Positions 61,322 to 64,000 of a stretch of 64,000 nt of DNA are shown here, piece after piece (position 1 is the stretch's first letter; each line of letters opens with the position of its first letter). Under the pieces are notes generated by a model that was given only the letters and a program-made list of their open reading frames with translations, was not told where the DNA came from and made no database searches. Source of the stretch: Streptomyces laurentii. GTDB taxonomy: Bacteria; Actinomycetota; Actinomycetes; Streptomycetales; Streptomycetaceae. The stretch spans positions 3,472,001 to 3,536,000 of the forward strand of contig AP017424.1 in the NCBI GenBank assembly GCA_002355495.1. Direction: 5' to 3'. The position numbers were made by a program, and so were the translations under genes.

Positions 61322-61395
61322 AGCCGCCTTCGGGATTCGAACCCGAGACCTACGCATTACGAGTGCGTTGCTCTGGCCAACTGAGCTAAGGCGGC
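61322..61395 (-). tRNA. tRNA-Thr (anticodon CGT)
   Basis: A full cloverleaf of 74 bases. The acceptor GCCGCCT pairs with AGGCGGC; the D stem is GCTC/GAGC; the anticodon stem ACGCA/TGCGT encloses CTCGTAA with anticodon CGT (reads ACG); the T arm is TCGGG-TTCGAAT-CCCGA. CCA is not encoded. It is followed by a hairpin terminator and is a possible integration site for the HNH gene region. Confidence 0.97.
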
Positions 61396-61491
61396 ATGCC
61401 CTGCGTGCCCATGGTGGGTGCAGCAGCGTCGCCAAGTCTACACAGTTTCCGGGGGTGCTCCGTCCACCCCCGGAACCGGTGGGCGGGAGGG

Positions 61492-63066
61492 CTATGAGCA
61501 GCGCTTTCCGTCCTTGGGCGGGGTGCCGTCGAGGAGGTAGGTGTTGATCGCCGTGTCGATGCAGTCGCTGCCCCGGCCGTACGCGGTGTGGCCGTCGCCC
61601 TCGTAGGTGAGCAGGACGCCGGAGGAGAGCTGGCCGGCGAGGGAGCGGGCCCACTTGTAGGGGGTGGCGGGATCGCGGGTGGTGCCGACCACGACGATCG
61701 GGGCCGCGCCCTCGGCGGTGACGCGGTGCGGGCGGCCGGTGGCCGGGGTGGGCCAGTACGTGCAGTTGAGGGCGGCCCAGGCGAGGTTGCGACCGAAGAC
61801 CGAGGACGCCTTCTCGAAGGAGGGCACCGCCTTGACGACGTCGGCGGGGCCGGCGAAGGCGGGCGGGAGATCGAGGCAGTTCACGGCCGCGTTGGCGGAC
61901 ATCAGGTTGGCGTAGGTGCCGTCCGGCTCACGCTCGTAGTAGCTGTCGGCGAGCGCGAGGAGCGACGAGCCCTCGCCGCCCATGGCCCGGGTCAGGGCCT
62001 CGCGCAGCTGGGGCCAGGCGGCCTCGTCGTACATCGCCGCGATCACCCCGGTGGTGGCCAGGGACTCGCCGAGCTGCCGGTTCTCGCCCGTCGGCACGGG
62101 CTTGGCGTCGGTCTCGCGGAAGAAGCGGCCCAGCTCGTCGAGGGCCGCCGGCACGGACTCCGTACCGAGCGGGCAGTCGGTCTTCTTGACGCAGTCCGCC
62201 GCGAAGGCGCGTACCGCCGTCTCGAAGCCGGCGGTCTGGTCGCGGTTGAGGTCCCCGGCGGACAGGGACGGATCCATGGCCCCGTCGAGGACCAGCCGGC
62301 CGACCCGCGCCGGGAAGAGTTCGGCGTACGTGGCGCCGAGGAAGGTGCCGTAGGAGGCGCCGACGTAGTTCAGCTTCTCGTCGCCGAGGACCGCCCGCAC
62401 GATGTCCATGTCCCGCGCCGTCTCCACCGTGGACACGTGCGGCAGGACCTTGCCCGAGCGCTTCTGGCAGGCCGCCGCGAACTCCTTGAAGGCCGCCGCG
62501 AGCGCCTTCTGCTCCGCCGGGGTGTCGGGGGTCTGGTCGACCTGCGTGTACGCGTCCATGCGCGAGCCCGTCAGGCACTCGACCGGCTCGCTGCGGGCCA
62601 CGCCGCGCGGGTCGACGCCGACGACGTCGTAGCGGGCGCGGACCTGGGCGGGGTAGCCGATGCCGGCGTAGCCCTGGAGGTAGCCGACCGCGGAACCGCC
62701 GGGCCCGCCCGGGTTGACCAGGAGCGAGCCGATCCGCTTGCCCGGGCCGGTGGCGCGGACCCGGGAGACGGCGAGCTTGACCTCGCCGGCGTCGGGCTTG
62801 GTGTAGTCGAGCGGGGCGCGGACGGTGCCGCACTGGAAGTTCGCGACGCCGCAGCCGCGCCAGGCCACCTTCTGCGCGTAGAACTTCTCCAGCTTGGCGG
62901 CCGGGATCGCGCCGCCCGGCCCGCCGGACGCGCCGGCGGACGAGGTCACGGCCGAGGAGGAGCCGGAGGATGTGGCGGCGCCGCTCCCTCCCGCACAGCC
63001 GGAGAGGACGAGGCCACCGGCCGCGAGGGCGGTGGCGGAGATACGGAGCAGTCGCCTGGAGTCCAT
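61492..63066 (-). CDS. Secreted tripeptidyl-aminopeptidase-like lipoprotein (alpha/beta hydrolase)
   Basis: A 524-residue exported peptidase of the Streptomyces SlpD/SlpE (TAP) family. The lipobox is LSGC (Cys about residue 24). The oxyanion segment is LLVNPGGPGGSAVGYL, the nucleophile is in VGASYGTFLG, and the acid/base set is near TTRDPATPYKWA and EGDGHTAYGRGSDCI. These enzymes remove N-terminal peptides from secreted proteins. TACGCT lies six bases before the ATG, a leaderless start. GC-rich signal region with a Ser/Gly linker. Confidence 0.92.
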   Translation of the reverse strand: MDSRRLLRISATALAAGGLVLSGCAGGSGAATSSGSSSAVTSSAGASGGPGGAIPAAKLEKFYAQKVAWRGCGVANFQCGTVRAPLDYTKPDAGEVKLAVSRVRATGPGKRIGSLLVNPGGPGGSAVGYLQGYAGIGYPAQVRARYDVVGVDPRGVARSEPVECLTGSRMDAYTQVDQTPDTPAEQKALAAAFKEFAAACQKRSGKVLPHVSTVETARDMDIVRAVLGDEKLNYVGASYGTFLGATYAELFPARVGRLVLDGAMDPSLSAGDLNRDQTAGFETAVRAFAADCVKKTDCPLGTESVPAALDELGRFFRETDAKPVPTGENRQLGESLATTGVIAAMYDEAAWPQLREALTRAMGGEGSSLLALADSYYEREPDGTYANLMSANAAVNCLDLPPAFAGPADVVKAVPSFEKASSVFGRNLAWAALNCTYWPTPATGRPHRVTAEGAAPIVVVGTTRDPATPYKWARSLAGQLSSGVLLTYEGDGHTAYGRGSDCIDTAINTYLLDGTPPKDGKRCS

Positions 63067-63213
63067 GCCCGGAGCGTATCGGGATGGGGACGGAACGTGT
63101 CCAATCGCCCCGATCGCCCCGGTCCGGCCCCAGGCCCTCACGCCGACCCCGGACCCGGCACCTCACCCTCCCGCGCGACCGGCCCCCGCCCCGGCGCCCG
63201 GAACCCCCGTACG

Positions 63214-64000
63214 TCAGTCGCGCAGGGCCATCGTCATCGCCTCGACCGCGAGCAGCGGCGCCACGTTCCGGTCCAGGGCGCCGCGGCAGGCCAGGACGGC
63301 CTCGATGCGGCGCAGGGTGCGTTCCGGGGTGCTGTCCTCGGCGATCCGCTCGATCGCGTCCCGCACGTCCTCGTTGGCGAGGGCGCTCGCGGCGCGCATC
63401 TGGAGGGTGAGCACATCGCGGTAGAAGCCGGTCAGGTCGGTGAGCGCGAGGTCCAGGCTGTCGCGCTGGGTCCTGGTACGGCGGCGCTTCTGCCGCTCCT
63501 CCAGCTCCTTCATCGCGCCCGCCGTGCCGCGCGGCATCCGCCCGCCCTGGCCCGCGCCCAGCGCCGCCTTCAGCTCCTCGGTCTCCTTGACGTCGACCTC
63601 TTCGGCGACCTGCTTGGCGTCCTCGGCGGCCGCGTCGATCAGTTCCTGGGCGGCACGCAGCCCGCCGCCGACATCGCCGACCCGCAGCGGCAGCTTGAGG
63701 ACCACGGAGCGGCGCGCCCGCGCCCGCTCGTCGGACGCGAGCCGCCGGGCGCGGTCGATGTGGCCCTGGGTGGCCGCGGCGGCGAAGTGGGCGCGCTCCG
63801 GCTCGACGCCGTCGCGGCGGACCAGGACGTCCGCCACGGCCGCCACGGACGGGGTGCGCAGCGTCAGGTGCCGGCAACGGGACCGGATGGTGGGCAGCAC
63901 GTCCTCCAGGGACGGCGCGCACAGCAGCCATACGGTGCGGGGCGCGGGCTCCTCGATGGCCTTCAGGAGCACGTTGGCGGCGCCCTCGGTCAGCCGGTCG
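63214..64000 (-). CDS. holB: DNA polymerase III subunit delta-prime, C-terminal part
   Basis: The frame continues past the window end, so the ATP-binding N-terminus lies outside. Visible: NVLLKAIEEPAPRTVWLLCA (sensor 1 area), LPTIRSRCRHLTLRTPS (SRC motif) and the C-terminal clamp-loader collar helices (RTLRRIEAVLACRGALDRNV). A Lys/Arg-rich segment KELEERQKRRRTRTQRDSLD is typical of actinobacterial HolB. It is part of the clamp loader that places the beta clamp on DNA. Confidence 0.93.
   Translation of the reverse strand, partial: DRLTEGAANVLLKAIEEPAPRTVWLLCAPSLEDVLPTIRSRCRHLTLRTPSVAAVADVLVRRDGVEPERAHFAAAATQGHIDRARRLASDERARARRSVVLKLPLRVGDVGGGLRAAQELIDAAAEDAKQVAEEVDVKETEELKAALGAGQGGRMPRGTAGAMKELEERQKRRRTRTQRDSLDLALTDLTGFYRDVLTLQMRAASALANEDVRDAIERIAEDSTPERTLRRIEAVLACRGALDRNVAPLLAVEAMTMALRD

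Noticed and set aside
60004..61395. Integrated genomic island with att sites at tRNA-Thr
   Set aside because: I could not find a direct repeat of the tRNA 3' end on the far side of the HNH gene, and no integrase is present; only the location is suggestive.

Overview
The window is high-GC actinobacterial DNA with G/C-biased third codon positions, many GTG starts and purine-rich ribosome sites. Gene content and order match a Streptomyces chromosomal core. Markers are a TipA-type regulator, Scr1/DUF397 genes, SigE-family and ECF41-like sigma factors, and the conserved dacB - metalloprotease - tilS - hpt - ftsH - folE block. From memory, the order resembles the S. coelicolor SCO339x-SCO344x region. 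There is no prophage, no large biosynthetic cluster and no CRISPR array.

Layout. (1) 1-6.0 kb: the end of an ArsR-type regulator, a two-component pair, then a MidA/NDUFAF7-like methyltransferase next to an orphan NuoD (complex I 49-kDa) paralogue, and a coiled-coil membrane protein. (2) 6.2-9.9 kb: a glycine-betaine/choline-type ABC importer, with binding protein and two permeases on one strand and the ATPase divergent. (3) 9.9-16.4 kb: a membrane-anchored esterase, a lysyl-phosphatidylglycerol synthase-like protein, then folP - NTF2-like gene - folB - folK - DUF3180. (4) 16.4-24.7 kb: folE, ftsH, hpt, tilS, a frameshifted zinc metalloprotease gene and dacB on the minus strand, with ppa divergent. 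(5) 24.9-32.5 kb: ThrE-type exporter, DedA, UPF0145 protein, tipA, a ClC-type chloride carrier with glutamate decarboxylase, and padR. (6) 32.5-45.3 kb: a MITE-like element, DinB-like protein, aldehyde dehydrogenase, an Scr1 regulator/ATPase/DUF397 set, FUSC and DUF2786 proteins, a small DUF4265 operon containing a 31-codon gene, an oxidoreductase, and a kinase-like LuxR regulator. (7) 45.4-54.6 kb: a divergent family-A polymerase, NTF2-like protein, a sigma factor with its membrane partner, DUF6479, an ECF41-like sigma factor without region 2, VOC and flavin-type proteins, lepB and a kinase pseudogene. (8) 54.6-64 kb: a second two-component pair beside a MacB/FtsX-type transporter, a zinc-ribbon HNH nuclease, tRNA-Thr(CGT), a secreted tripeptidyl-aminopeptidase-like lipoprotein and the end of holB.

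Themes. Folate, purine-salvage, tRNA-modification and membrane-proteolysis genes form the housekeeping core; stress and regulatory genes surround it. The two two-component systems, one beside an ABC exporter, suggest envelope sensing. The chloride carrier plus glutamate decarboxylase suggests acid resistance. Eleven starts carry a TANNNT box 6-7 bases upstream, the signature of leaderless mRNAs. Most convergent junctions carry strong hairpins.

Most interesting observations: the NuoD2/MidA pair with a changed quinone-site residue; the HNH nuclease beside tRNA-Thr; tipA with its promoter architecture intact but the thiostrepton-reactive cysteine apparently lost; a shared 14-base motif in the Scr1/DUF397 locus; a likely MITE; and several degenerate regulators.
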